From contig QYAI01000121.1 in NCBI GenBank assembly GCA_003988855.1, forward strand, positions 186,001 through 250,000: a DNA stretch of 64,000 bases, in the 5' to 3' direction. This document shows positions 22,286-33,009 of this stretch, in pieces. The notes below the pieces were generated by a model. The model made no database searches, was not told the DNA's origin, and worked only from the letters and a program-made list of their open reading frames with translations. Made by a program: the position numbers and the translations under genes. Numbering within the stretch: position 1 is the stretch's first letter; every line of letters starts with the position of its first letter. The stretch is from Arachnopeziza araneosa (Eukaryota; Ascomycota; Leotiomycetes; Helotiales; Arachnopezizaceae).

Positions 22286-22847
22286 AGAGGGGCTCATATA
22301 CGCCTCATCCTCTTCTTAATGGTTGGAATTATCCGAGCTCAAGCCTTGTGGTCTGTTTTCAAGCCTCACTACGGGAATTTGTTTCTCTTTCTGCTTGGCA
22401 TCCATGCAAGCGCCATGGTGGCTGTGGCTGAGTGCTGAATGGTAATTGTTACCGACGAGCTTTTCCTATCACATTCTCATTATGCTGTGAAGCCACATGT
22501 TAGATTGGATGCAATTGTTGTTTGTATGTGGAGCTACGGATGTACCGTCAAGCTACACCATTGTCTTCTATCTTGGCATAGCATTTTGTGGGAGCTGAGC
22601 ACAGAATGTAGCATTCGGTACCTCTTAGCGGAGTCCAAGGACTGTGAGTGGCTGCTCTTGGTTATTGAAGATACTCCACTGTTCGATATAAAGGCTTTGG
22701 AGTTTCCTTCACTTGTGTCTCATCTTCATCTCAAAGCTTCCTCATCTACTTCAACAAACTTCAAACATCTCTTCCACTTAAAAAATCTATCATCTACATC
22801 TCTTCAACTTCACTTCTCAACCTCCCACAACAAAACCTCAATTCATA
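22286..22847. other. intergenic region with promoter
   Basis: 562 bases before the DUF3602 gene. The right third is a pyrimidine/A-rich leader with many CTTC and ACATC runs, typical of highly expressed fungal genes, with a TATA box at its left edge. Confidence 0.55.
22687..22692 (+). promoter_or_regulatory. TATA box of DUF3602 gene
   Basis: TATAAA within GATATAAAGG, 156 bases before the ATG and followed by a long CT-rich leader. This is the clearest TATA plus CT-leader pair in the window. Confidence 0.5.
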
Positions 22848-23306
22848 ATGGCATACAACACTCTCTCCACTTCTCCTTCCACCCTCTCCCTCAGCTCAAG
22901 CACCACCACTCTCCTAGAACCCACCCAAAAGTACGCCTACAAAAAGTCCTCCATCGGCGGCCGGGGAAACTACAAGCTACACCCCGTTTCTACCACTCTT
23001 CCCGCTCCTCCTCTCTCTTCCTCGCCTCGAACATCAGGTACCTTCTCCGTCGGCATTGGTGGCGCAGGCAACCTCCGCTCCTACGAAGAACGAGCTTCCA
23101 TCTCCCGAGAAGAAGAATACACGAGACGAGTCGCACAGGAGATGAATACACCGGATCGCTTTCATTTCGGTGTCGGAGGACGGGGAAATCGCGCCTACCT
23201 CTCAAGTCAGGGAGGCGAGAGATTGAATGCCAGGAGGGAAACCGATGGCAGCAATGCAGATCGGTTGAAGAGAGGCATCGTGGGATTATTTGGAAAGGAG
23301 AACTAG
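22848..23306 (+). CDS. DUF3602 / Par32-like repeat protein
   Basis: A single exon encodes 152 residues. Three copies of a Gly-rich motif are visible: IGGRGNYK near 37, IGGAGNLR near 72 and VGGRGNRA near 109. These repeats define the DUF3602 family, whose yeast member Par32 is phosphorylated after TORC1 inhibition and controls ammonium transporters. A Ser/Thr-rich N-terminus and charged middle suit a phosphoregulated, largely disordered protein. The C-terminus ends in a short amphipathic helix with GLFGKEN. The role in this fungus is inferred only from the family. A TATA box and a CT-rich leader suggest strong, possibly stress- or nutrient-linked expression. Confidence 0.85.
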   Translation: MAYNTLSTSPSTLSLSSSTTTLLEPTQKYAYKKSSIGGRGNYKLHPVSTTLPAPPLSSSPRTSGTFSVGIGGAGNLRSYEERASISREEEYTRRVAQEMNTPDRFHFGVGGRGNRAYLSSQGGERLNARRETDGSNADRLKRGIVGLFGKEN

Positions 23307-24066
23307 GTGGAGCTGGGATTCGATTTCATTTTCTTAGCATTATTTGGGAGTTGGGGATTTGATGATTAGATGTGAAGGAGAAGAGGAGCTGACTTTTTCG
23401 GAGGAGGACATTGCATGCATGATACCATCGATCTTACGAGATAAATATATACATAATTTTTATCACAAATCTCCAAGATCCTCAATTCTTTCTTTCTTAA
23501 TCCATAGAGGCATTGCTGGAATAAACAAACCGATATTGAACAGAAGTTGAACTTCAATAGAAACGAGTTTTGTGTTTACTTTGTTCGTGATCGCTGTTTG
23601 GACTGCTTTTTGAGCGAAGAGTTCAACTGCTCGTTATTTCAATCAAGGAGGGCGTTTGCATGATAATTTGAGTATTTGATTTTTGGGTATGATAAAGTCC
23701 TCGACCTTTCTCTTGGAAATATTGTTCATTTGTTCATATGATTTTCCCTATCTTCATATTTATATGCTCTGAGGATAATTTTGGTATTCATTTCTTTTTA
23801 AGATGTCATAAGTGTTCAAGAATGAACCTTTCTTCTTTTGAAGTGTCTGGTCTGTATCAACATGGCCAGATTACCTAGCTTCATATCTGGAATACGTTGT
23901 CCAACCAAACCGAATGCCTACCATGGCATATTTGGTCAATGAGGCCTAGTCGTAGGTATTACCTATCACAAGTTGCAGTATTTTGGAGGAGGCACCACAG
24001 TTAGCTCATTTGAGCTATCATTGACTTACCATCCCAATTTATCCTCTCTCAATTTGTCTAATATTC
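23307..24066. other. intergenic region between convergent genes
   Basis: 760 AT-rich bases, presumably two 3' UTRs (DUF3602 plus strand, PLP1 minus strand). No gene was seen. Confidence 0.55.
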
Positions 24067-24693
24067 TCAATCCCAATCATCATCGTCGTCCTCAACCACA
24101 ACCTTCTTCTTGACACCCCAATTTACTCCCTCTCCTTCCTTAACCTTCTCTCTCACCAAAACACCCGAGCCCAGTAACCTCGCTTCTAGGTCCTTAGTGG
24201 TAAACGTATCTTGAGTATACCCCAAACCCTCAAACCCCACAATCCGATCAACACTCTTCCCATCCACAAACGCTAATACGCATGGGAGGACCTTAACATT
24301 CAGCTTGGTGACCAGAAATGGAGCATTGCCGACATCAATCTTCAGGAACCTCGTCTCGGTATGTTTCTTTGCCAATGCATCTAAATGTGTGTCCATGACC
24401 CCACAACGCTGGAAATCATCTTTGGAGAAATGGACCACGCAGAGACGACACGAGGTGGTTAGATCCATGAGAGCTTTTTCTTCGGAGATCGTGCTGTAGA
24501 TGCCATAACCGTCGGATTTCTGTGCCTTGGCTCGCACGAACTCGGAATGCAGTTGTTGGATTCGCTGTTCGCGGAAGGCGTCTAGTGCAGGGGAGTCTTC
24601 AAGGGAGGCAATGAGAGCATCTTCGTCATCGGAGTCGGGGTGGGAATTGGAGTCTAAGATGGAGGCGACGTGGGTGTCGATGTTGGAAGACAT
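24067..24693 (-). CDS. PLP1: phosducin-like / TXNDC9-type thioredoxin-fold protein
   Basis: A single exon encodes 208 residues. After an acidic N-terminus and a helix (about 36-60), residues about 70-185 form a thioredoxin fold: CVVHFSKDDFQRC (85-97), then LDALAKKHTETRFLKID and the cis-Pro segment VKVLPCV. The redox CxxC motif is absent, as in TXNDC9 and yeast Plp1. These proteins work with the cytosolic chaperonin CCT in folding of tubulin and actin. The tail ends in a run of Asp followed by WD, also seen in homologs. The length (about 210) is normal. The gene is divergent from the GDP-mannose transporter gene across a 536-base shared promoter region. Confidence 0.9.
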   Translation of the reverse strand: MSSNIDTHVASILDSNSHPDSDDEDALIASLEDSPALDAFREQRIQQLHSEFVRAKAQKSDGYGIYSTISEEKALMDLTTSCRLCVVHFSKDDFQRCGVMDTHLDALAKKHTETRFLKIDVGNAPFLVTKLNVKVLPCVLAFVDGKSVDRIVGFEGLGYTQDTFTTKDLEARLLGSGVLVREKVKEGEGVNWGVKKKVVVEDDDDDWD

Positions 24694-25229
24694 TTTAGGG
24701 TTGGGTGCAATTAGTGGAGGGGTTGTGGAGTTTTTGGAGGTTGGTGATGTGGGGAGACGCGCTGGAGACGGGAACGACTCAGGGGACGCGAGGCGAGATC
24801 TCAGCTTGAAAGGGGTGACGGAAATTTATGCTTCAACACTGTAATTATTCTGGAGGTTTCAGTATTTGACTTCTGATAAATTTCGTACTTATCTTTCCCT
24901 CCAGCTGAGAAGAAGAAGAAAAAACTATAAACGGAAGATCTACCGCGGCTGTGAAGTTCCAACATTCTTCGTCCCTGCCCTGCGGCGAGGCCACTCTAAA
25001 ATTACCTACGACGCTAAGATTTCCAAAGGCCAAGTACTTTGAATCGTATTCAAATCCACCAGCTCCAGGACACGACAACTAACAAACCTAGGATTACTTC
25101 TATCGTTTGTATCTGCCTGCCGATGCAGTAACCACTCTCTTTTTAATCAACCTTCCACCACCGACCAGTCTTCTCGACGTTACCCCTTTCCAACCAGCTT
25201 GCGCGTCCCCTTCCGACTTCACAGCAGCC
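24694..25229. other. divergent promoter region
   Basis: 536 bases between PLP1 (minus) and the GDP-mannose transporter gene (plus). Both start codons face outward, so this stretch must hold both promoters. No additional frame was supported. Confidence 0.6.
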
Positions 25230-26542
25230 ATGGACACCAAGAAGAATGAAGACTACAGCATCAAGATTCCTGAGAACGTCGAGATGCGGGATTTCCCCTC
25301 GCGCTCTTCTTCGCGCTCGGCGACCAAACCACCACCGGTGATCTCGAACATCACGAATAGCCCGCCCATATCGATCCTGGCGTATTGTCTGGCGAGCATT
25401 TCGATGACCGTGACCAACAAGTACTGTGTCAGTGGGCCAAATTGGAATTTAAATTTCTTTTATTTAGCGATTCAGGTAGGTGCAGAATTGTGGATGGTCT
25501 GAAGGAGGTGGAAGGATCAGGCTAATGAAATGTAGAGTCTAGTTTGCATTATTGCGATTGTAATCTGCAAGCAACTTGGGTTGATTAAGAATTTGGCACC
25601 TTTTGATACGAAGAAAGCAAAGACATGTAGGTTTGGAATGGCCTAAATGAAGACAAGGCTGATTAAATAGGGTTCCCCATCTCCCTCCTCCTAGTTGGAA
25701 TGATCTATACCAGTATTAAAGCTCTTCAATTTCTCTCGGTTCCAGTTTATACAATTTTCAAGAACTTGACCATCATTGTTATTGCATATGGAGAGGTGCT
25801 TTGGTTCGGAGGAAGTGTGACTGCTTCCGCCCTTTTCTCCTTCGGACTTATGGTCTTGTCCTCCGTTGTTGCAGCTTGGGCAGATATTCAACATGCTTTA
25901 TACGGAAACCCTGACGCAGCTGGCTCTGAAGCCGCAGCTGCTTTGTCAACCTTGAATGCTGGATACGCCTGGATGGGAATGAACGTTTTCTGCACCGCCG
26001 CATATGTTTTGACAATGCGCAAGGTTATTAAGAAGATGAACTTTAAGGATTGGGATAGTGAGTCCCCTTTTACTCTTCGGTTTTCGTTACTAATATTCTT
26101 AGCCATGTTCTATAACAATCTCCTGACCATCCCCGTCCTTTTCATCTGTTCATTCATCTTCGAGAACTGGTCTGAAGCAAACATCAAGAAGAACTTCCCC
26201 ATCGAATACCGAAACAGCTTGATCATTGGCTTTGTCTATTCTGGGTTGGCAACCATTTTCATTTCATACTGTTCAGCTTGGTGTATCCGTGTCACATCCT
26301 CTACTACTTATTCTATGGTCGGCGCCCTCAACAAACTTCCAATCGCTGTTTCTGGACTTATCTTCTTCGCTGCACCGGTTACATTCGGAAGTGTTACTGC
26401 TATTTTCATTGGTTTTGTCAGTGGTATCGTGTATGCGTGGGCAAAGGTCAGACAAAACCAAATGAACAAGATGCAACTACCAACAAGCCAAACTGTTATG
26501 AGCGCAAGCAGTCAAAGCAATCGGGATGCTTCCAGCTCCTAG
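25230..26542 (+). CDS. VRG4: GDP-mannose transporter
   Basis: Four exons (25230-25475, 25536-25626, 25671-26057, 26103-26542) encode 387 residues, the usual length. Introns are 60, 44 and 45 nt. It is a Golgi antiporter bringing GDP-mannose into the lumen in exchange for GMP, needed for protein and sphingolipid mannosylation and for wall mannan. About ten membrane helices are present. The FKNLTII segment and the nucleotide-sugar motif GALNK (315-319) are both intact. The N-terminus is a cytosolic hydrophilic tail of about 45 residues. The third junction reads DWDTMFYNNLLTIP, matching the family. The nearby MIPC-synthase-type gene depends functionally on its product, although nothing indicates co-regulation. 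Confidence 0.96.
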
Positions 26543-27074
26543 ATGGAATTGGTTGTTCTTTCTTGAATGCATCTCTCATCAAAGCCTTTTATTTGTATAA
26601 TACTTCTTTTGTTTCGTTGTCTAGATGGCGGATAAGGACCGTGAGCCATATACATAAGGTTCTGGCGTAAGTCTACGAACCTTTTAGTGATGCATGGAGT
26701 GCATGTAGGGATTGTTGAGAGGCGTCAATCTGTGGGGTTATTGGTTGCATGAGAAAAGAGAGTATAGATATGAATAATGGACTGGAGATTAAGACTTGGA
26801 TTGATGTGGGGATTCAAATTCCGCTCAGTGAAATAGTTGAGATTCAAAGACATCTGGATGATTGATTGCACATACTGTCTCAGGCTGGTTCGAGTCTTCA
26901 CATTGGTTGTCACAAAGGCTTGTCGAATCTTTTTTTAGACATTCTTCAGCCTCGCCAAATGACGTTGTTGGCCTTGTCGCCTTTTAAAAAATAATCTGTT
27001 TCAATAACCACAACTTGATAATCTCCAGTCCAAATAACTCCCAGCTCCTCAACTCTCGGGAAATCTCTCCCAAC
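26543..27074. other. intergenic region
   Basis: 532 bases between the GDP-mannose transporter and MMM1. No gene was seen. Confidence 0.55.
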
Positions 27075-28359
27075 ATGTCGCGGTCACTTCCCATTGACCC
27101 TCCGGCCCAATCCTCCTCGTGCGTTAACCCATTCCCATCTCAGCCTCGTCTAACCTCACCCCAGCAGCCTCTCCTTCACACAAGGTCTCCTCCTAGGCCA
27201 ACTCTCCATCGTCCTCCTCCTGGGCGCCTTTATCAAATTCTTTATCTTCGGAGACCCACCATCGCCTGACATCACAGCCTCCCTACGCGCGACGGAACGA
27301 CGGTCACGAACGCTCGCTCACAAGCGGTCGCTCCTTTCTCTCCGCTCCAGCAGCACACGCACCAATCCTCCTCCTCTAAACAAGAAGCGCAGCTCGGTCT
27401 TGCGCAACCCGCCTCCGTTGACTACCAATACGATTCTGAGTAAGACGTACTATAATGTGGACTCGCACCAGCCGGAAAGTCTGGATTGGTTTAATGTGCT
27501 GATTGCACAAACGATTGCGCAGTTCCGTGCGGACGCTCAGTTCGATGATGCGATTCTGACATCTTTGACCAAGGCGCTGAATGGGAGCAGTCGGCCAGAT
27601 TTTTTGGATGAGATCAAAGTCACAGAATTGAGTCTTGGGGATGATTTTCCCATTTTTAGTAATTGCAGGGTCATTCCTGTGGATGAGGATGGCCTTACAC
27701 TGGGAGTGGAGAGCGGGAGAAGAGGAGGTGAGAGGGAACATGGGAGGTTGCAAGCTAGGATGGATGTTGATCTAAGTGATTTCATCACGTTGGCTGTAGA
27801 GACAAAGTTGTTGCTGAATTACCCAAAGCCGTTGGTCGCAGTACTCCCTGTTGCTTTGGCCGTTTCGGTGGTCAGATTCAGTGGAACATTGAGCATTTCC
27901 TTTATACCGGGAAGTCCGACGAATGCTACGATGTTGGCATTTTCATTTCTGGATGATTACAGGCTGGATTTCAGTATAAGGAGTTTAGTGGGGAGTAGGA
28001 GTCGTCTTCAGGATGTACCGAAAATTGCACAACTAGTGGAGGCAAGACTTCATACTTGGTTTGATGAGAGAGCGGTCGAGCCACGGTTCCAACAGATTGA
28101 GTTGCCAAGTTTATGGCCGAGGAAAAAGAATACAAGGGGTGGAGAGGAAGGGATTGGGAGTGAGCAGCCGCCAAGTGTGGGGAGGAGTAAAGGGAAGGAG
28201 ATTGAGCGGGATCTGAGAGAGGAGGCGAGGAGAGAGGTAGAATCGGAAGCGAGGGCGCGGGCGGATGTGGAGAGGGAGCAGGAAGGACTCAGATGGAGGA
28301 GAGTTTTAGGAGAGGAATACGCAATGCCTGGGAGTATGCCTGGCCTGAACATAACATGA
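27075..28359 (+). CDS. MMM1: maintenance of mitochondrial morphology protein 1 (ERMES subunit)
   Basis: Two exons (27075-27118, 27165-28359) encode 412 residues. The first exon has 14 codons plus two bases. The 46-nt intron has GTGCGT, CTAAC and CCCAG, and splicing gives SSLSFTQGLLLGQ. The protein is the ER-anchored member of the ERMES complex that tethers ER to mitochondria and passes phospholipids. A short lumenal N-terminus precedes one membrane helix (about 22-44), then a basic linker, then the SMP lipid-transfer domain from about 116 (HQPESLDWFNVLIAQTIAQ) to about 320, including DEIKVTELSLG and FPIFSNCRVI. The C-terminus is a charged Arg/Glu-rich helix. If the first ATG frame were read without splicing it would stop at 27269, so the intron is required. 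Confidence 0.94.
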
Positions 28360-29069
28360 GGGATGAAAGAGAAGTCAGATGATATTCACCGATCGATCTC
28401 GGAAAGTTCGGATGACAGTCCAAGATGTAGGATGAAACAGCTGCTCCTCGCTCTGCAATTCGGCGAAATCAAGCATCATTCGAGTATAACTCATATGCAG
28501 CTGCACATCTACGTCGCGTGGAATGACACTGCTCGATGGCGACTGGTGTCAGGGACAGTGTTGACGCGTATGGTAACTTAACTTAGATATTCTAGATGTG
28601 TAATCTAGGAGATATCCAATGAAATGCTTTTAAGACTATCATTTATGTCAGCCCGGGTTTGAGCATGTCAACTTCATTCCGATTCTCCGTCTGACAAGTC
28701 CGAGTTGCAGTGCGTGATGCAAGATGCGGCTCAGCCCCTTGAAAAACTGGGACAACCACGGTCCCTTGCGATAAGAAATTACGCGGCAGAACAGCTCACT
28801 GAGAACATCCTCACCAACTCATCTACCAAACTTCTATACATATCTTCCTTTTATAACCCTAATAATCATAGAAAGATTACTTTCTTCGCGTGTTGGCTCT
28901 CCTCGATAATTAAACACCGAGGTCTTAGCGTCTCTAGCTCGCAACCGCAAACCAACCTCTACGTTCAACAACAACAACAACAACAACGTTCGAACAACTC
29001 GCCCTAGTTCAAATCCAATGCAGCAATAAAGATCCTCACACTCGACTACGATTCCTACATCGCCTCACC
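28360..29069. other. intergenic region
   Basis: 710 bases between MMM1 and the glycosyltransferase gene. It contains a (CAA)7 microsatellite close to the next start codon. No gene was seen. Confidence 0.55.
28966..28986. repeat. (CAA)7 microsatellite
   Basis: Seven perfect CAA units about 84 bases upstream of the glycosyltransferase ATG, probably inside its 5' UTR. Confidence 0.9.
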
Positions 29070-30170
29070 ATGCGCAGAGGCACGCTCATCTTCCTCCTCG
29101 CCAACCTCCTCATCCTCGGCTTCCTCATCAACGCCTTCTCGACCCTCATCGCCCTCCTCTTTGAAAATGGACAGGCAGATGCGATCCAGAGATCTGAGAT
29201 CCCGGCGCCGGGGAGCGATATGATTGAGAATCGAACGCAGCTTATCCCTAAGATTATACATCAGACCTACATCAATTCGAGTATACCTGAGATTTGGAAG
29301 GCGGGGCAGCAGGCTTGTATTGATTTACATCCGGATTATGAGTACAAGGTGTGTGCTTCCAGCTCCAGATCAGAGTCAAGATTGTGGTTGATAGGTTGAT
29401 CATGGTTTTATGATAATGTACTGACAAGACAGCAGATGTGGACAGACGATCTCTCTCGCTCTTTTATCGCATCTGAGTATCCCTGGTTCCTCACCACCTT
29501 CGATGCCTATCCTTTCCCGATCCAACGAGCGGACGCTATTCGCTATTTCATCCTCGCTTTCTACGGTGGAATCTACATCGACTTGGATGATGGATGTAAT
29601 CGACGTCTGGATCCATTACTCGCGTACCCAGCTTGGTTACGCTTCACCACCCCCACGGGAATTTCAAACGATGCCATGGGTTCCGTACCGCAACACCCAT
29701 TCTTCCTCAAGGTGATAGACAGCCTGGCTGACTATCAGAGAAATTGGGTTATGCCCTACATCTCCGTCATGTACTCCACAGGTCCACTCTTCCTCTCCGT
29801 CATGTGGAAGGAATATATCCGTACTACGCGCAAGGGAATGGATAGAGTGCGTATTCTCATGCCTGGGGATTATAGAGGTTCTTCATGGAGCTTCTTTAAG
29901 ATCGAGAAGGGGAGCTCGTGGCATGGGAAGGATGCGCAGACGATATTCTGGATGGGAAAACATTGGCTCCTACTTACAGTCATTGGATTTGGGGTTGCTG
30001 GTGTAGTTGGTGCGGCACTGTGGATGTGTTGGAGTGTCTCGGTAATGAAAAATGGTGCTAGTCCTAGAAGCCCTACGAAACATGCCAGGAGGAGTAGTGC
30101 GAGAGGCTTCTGGAGGAGGTTGAGTGGAGGCGATAAAGGGAGATATGAGTTAGTTGATCGGATGGCTTAA
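29070..30170 (+). CDS. SUR1: GT32 glycosyltransferase, MIPC synthase catalytic subunit type
   Basis: Two exons (29070-29348, 29436-30170) encode 337 residues; the intron is 87 nt. The family adds mannose from GDP-mannose to inositol phosphorylceramide in the Golgi, making MIPC. An N-terminal membrane helix lies at about 5-31. The GT32 start IPKIIHQTY follows, then RADAIRYFIL, and the catalytic DxD in YIDLDD with D142 and D144. A second hydrophobic helix is near 262-285, followed by a basic tail. This layout matches Sur1/Csh1-like proteins. The acceptor is a tandem AGCAG, so use of the upstream site (29432) would add one Gln; both give an in-frame protein. The GDP-mannose importer is encoded about 3 kb upstream. 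Confidence 0.9.
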
Positions 30171-31194
30171 GTTCCAAAGTTTCAACTTACCCGTTTTTGG
30201 ATAGAACGAGTAAGCTGGCGAGAGAGCTGGGGAGGGAAGGAGAGGAGGAAAGGGCCTGCTAGTGCAGCATATAGGTCTTATGCATACCTCATCTTCCCAC
30301 TCCTTGCTGTTCTGTTACATCAGTAGTGTTTACGGCTGACACTACTACACCTACTTGCATTCTATGGCATGGAGTTTGGTGAAGATAGGTTGGGAAAGCG
30401 TAACGATGTAAATCTAATTGATGTAAGTCATGAGTTTAGTTAAGTTAAACGGTATGATTTGTAATAAGAATGAGAATCTGCTTTTAATTCATGAGTGTTG
30501 TGGCTCTATTGTCTTGGACTTTATAATCATCTTTGAGTGGTTTTGGTGCCGGCGCAGGTGTACGTTGAGGTAGAATTAAGTGATCGTGGAAATTTTGATA
30601 CTCCAATATTCTTCCTTCTCCTCGAAGGATGGATGATGAAGAGAGACGTGTGTATATGAAAATAAGAATCGATAGTAAGAAATAGCTCTTCTTCCTTGGC
30701 CTTTGGCAAAGCTGCACGTGCTCTGTTGTAATATAGTCCTATTAATGCACTAGCTGAATGAAGCTAATGAGCTCTTGAGAGTTGATAGGCGTGAGAAAGA
30801 TATGTTTTAGGTTGATGCGTCAAGATATACAGTTAAGTCAGTTGAGTTCTGGAGAGCCAAAGCTGTGACGGCACGGACTGGACATTGGCACGAATACGTC
30901 AGGCGAGACGTGATGTCCGGATCTTGCGGGAGAATGCCTCTATGCGAAGGATCTAAAGCTGAGGAGAGGAGGAGAGAGGATATAAAGTTATGGAGGAGGA
31001 GAAGCAAAGGAGGAAAGCTGGAGCTAGTCAGTCAGGTGACGCGTTTATGACAGAGCCGTCACGATGTGTAGGCTAAACATGATGACTAGCCACTACTAGC
31101 CACGCATGAGCCGCAACATAATAGTATATTTAAATTATAACAGTAATATCTTGTATAATATTGGACTAACGGAAGGAATTCTCCTTTTCTAAGA
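30171..31194. other. intergenic region between convergent genes
   Basis: 1024 bases between the glycosyltransferase (plus) and a membrane-protein gene (minus). No supported coding frame was found. Around 31100-31190 the sequence becomes very AT-rich, marking the start of the accessory region. Confidence 0.5.
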
Positions 31195-32139
31195 TTAGAA
31201 TAACACTGACAAAATTCTAACACCGCTTAAACAAAGTGTCATGACTGCAGCGTCTTCAATTGCCTTATCTGCATTTAAAAACAAAGTACTTGTTAATACA
31301 AAAGTCGCATATAGATAAATTCCCACAGCGAGACACTCGACGACAGCTTCGAAGCACCTCCAGCTCCGGATACCAAAGTTTGAGTGCATGGTGATACGGA
31401 CTGTGACGTAATCTTGCCCGTATGTGGTAATAGTATCGCAGCGATCTGTCGTGGTTGTCAAGAGCTTCGGCTGGTTGGGCTGTTGTTGTAAAGTGTTCGA
31501 TGAAGATGCCAGTTCGATAGTGCTCATTCCAGCGCTTTTAAGCCCATTCTCCTGACTCGCGTGTGGCCGTTGTAGTGGCAACTCGACTCGGCTCTGTTCA
31601 AAACGGTCTGGTCCGAAGCGATAAGGAAGTAGCATCAGTTGTATGATGCTGTACGTGCGAGTCGGGTCATTGGTAGTAAAAACCACTGCTGATGCTTTCA
31701 TCCAGTGAAGTAGTCCGACAGCGATAATGGCCCACAAGCAATCGGCCTACCAGTGAGGTTCAGTTAGCTTGGATACACTAAACTTCCAGTGGGATTGTAA
31801 GCCAGACGGGAAGACTTACCAACAGAACAATAAGTACGAATATTCACAGCGCCATGGGATCATGGTAAAGCTATTCACCACCCAGTTCCGCCACAACATG
31901 ATGCCGGCCAAAACCAAAATAATAACAGCTATCACAACCTTCCCCACAATGTTTGCCCACTTCTTGGTACTGGGAGCTGGCAGTGGCACAGTCCATTCCC
32001 GGGTCCGAAGCTGAAGTGCGTCGGCGTTTGAAAGTTGTGAATGCAATGGCCTCAGTTGACGGAATAGACCGCTAGGTAAACCAATACTGAAGCAACATAT
32101 TGCTAGAGCTCGATGAGGGGATACGAGAGCAAGCTGCAC
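31195..32139 (-). pseudogene. fungal integral membrane protein, probably frame-broken
   Basis: Two coding-like blocks on the minus strand belong together. Block A (about 32139-31820) has WTVPLPAP, a membrane helix (VVIAVIILVLAGIMLW) and another starting YSYLLFC. It ends at a good GTAAGT donor. Block B (31746-31195) begins after a TGGTAG acceptor with DCLWAIIAVGLLHW and has a further C-terminal membrane pair. Block A ends in phase 2 and block B must begin in phase 0, so the join is off by one base. In the forced frame translation stops within 20 codons. No ATG with support was found 5' of block A. I recognise no named family. Either there is a one-base indel (real or sequencing) or the gene is decayed. 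Confidence 0.45.
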
Positions 32140-32346
32140 AAGTTCGAGGAGCGGCGAACCTGAGCGAGTTAGTTATCGATGGTGCGTCGTCCGGGATGAA
32201 AGGGAACCAGACCAACAACTACGGCGGCCTGGCAAACTTGGAGTTTTTGGGCTGGACTTTCTCTACGGCTTGCACGCAAGAGCCTGACGTGCTTGTCCTA
32301 TTGTCGACACACACATCAAAAACAGCGAAATCATCGACAATATTGA

Positions 32347-32688
32347 ATATTCGCTACCATTCCGCTCGTCATTACCCTACTGCTCCTTGTTTTCACGGCC
32401 ATTTTCCGACCCTCATGTACCAAATTACCAGAACACTACCAGATATTAGAAAGAAGATGCAAAGAATCAAATGATCCCGGCCGAGGAAATGTTAACAGCG
32501 AGAAAGTATTCATTGCTGCTACCTTGTATGATTATAATGGCCTTCTGTTGGGAGGAGAATGGGGCGATGCAGTTGAGGAATTGGTGCAGTTACTTGGCCC
32601 GGAGAACGCACACGTCAGTGTATATGAAAATGATCCTGGTGAACTTGCGGTGGCCGCCTTGGATCTAGGTACCGAGTCTGTATACTAG
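32347..32688 (+). pseudogene. truncated CAP59/CMT1-type alpha-1,3-mannosyltransferase relic
   Basis: An ATG-less open stretch of 113 codons reads like the N-terminal third of a CAP59-type mannosyltransferase. It has a signal-anchor helix (PLVITLLLLVFTAIF), a KLPEHYQILERR linker, the strand VFIAATLYDYN, then GGEWGDAVEELVQLLGPEN and VSVYENDPGE, which are core motifs of that family. Directly upstream the frame is interrupted by TGA (32344-32346), possibly from an Arg CGA, and no ATG was found. Downstream the frame ends at TAG 32686 where the family would run on for about 250 more residues, and the sequence turns AT-rich. So it is a 5' fragment that has lost its start and most of its catalytic domain. 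It is not listed by simple ATG-based gene calling. Confidence 0.6.
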
Positions 32689-33009
32689 TACAGGGGTCAC
32701 GTGTAGGTCACGTGATGCACAAGAAATATTCCTGTAACACAGATATATAAACAAGCTAATATTTAGTTAGGATTTAAAGGAAGTTAGGATTCTAAAGACT
32801 AATTAAAAAATTATACTTGGTTAGCTATTTTATTACTAGTGAAATAGAGAGGTGAGGAGTAAAAATGTATGTTTTTTTCTTCTTCTAGAAGCGAAAGAGG
32901 CTGGCCACGCCAATCGCATCAGGTGTGAGGAAGAAAGAGGCTGAGAGGGAGAGAAAGACAAGAATCATTCAACTCTTTGATTTTTGAGCCATAACAGTCG
33001 AGCCTTAGG
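32689..33009. other. AT-rich intergenic region
   Basis: About 320 bases, strongly AT-rich between 32750 and 32880 with TTAGTTAGGATT-like short repeats and two CACGTG motifs near 32700. The right end is the promoter of the NLR-like gene. No gene seen. Confidence 0.5.

Noticed and set aside
26880..26905. tRNA B-box-like GGTTCGAGTC
   Set aside because: No cloverleaf arms or A-box could be placed around it; similar matches near 51680 and 47253 also fail.
32100..32474. 124-codon plus-strand frame
   Set aside because: Overlaps the membrane-protein block on the other strand and the CAP59 relic in a different frame; its sequence has no family character.
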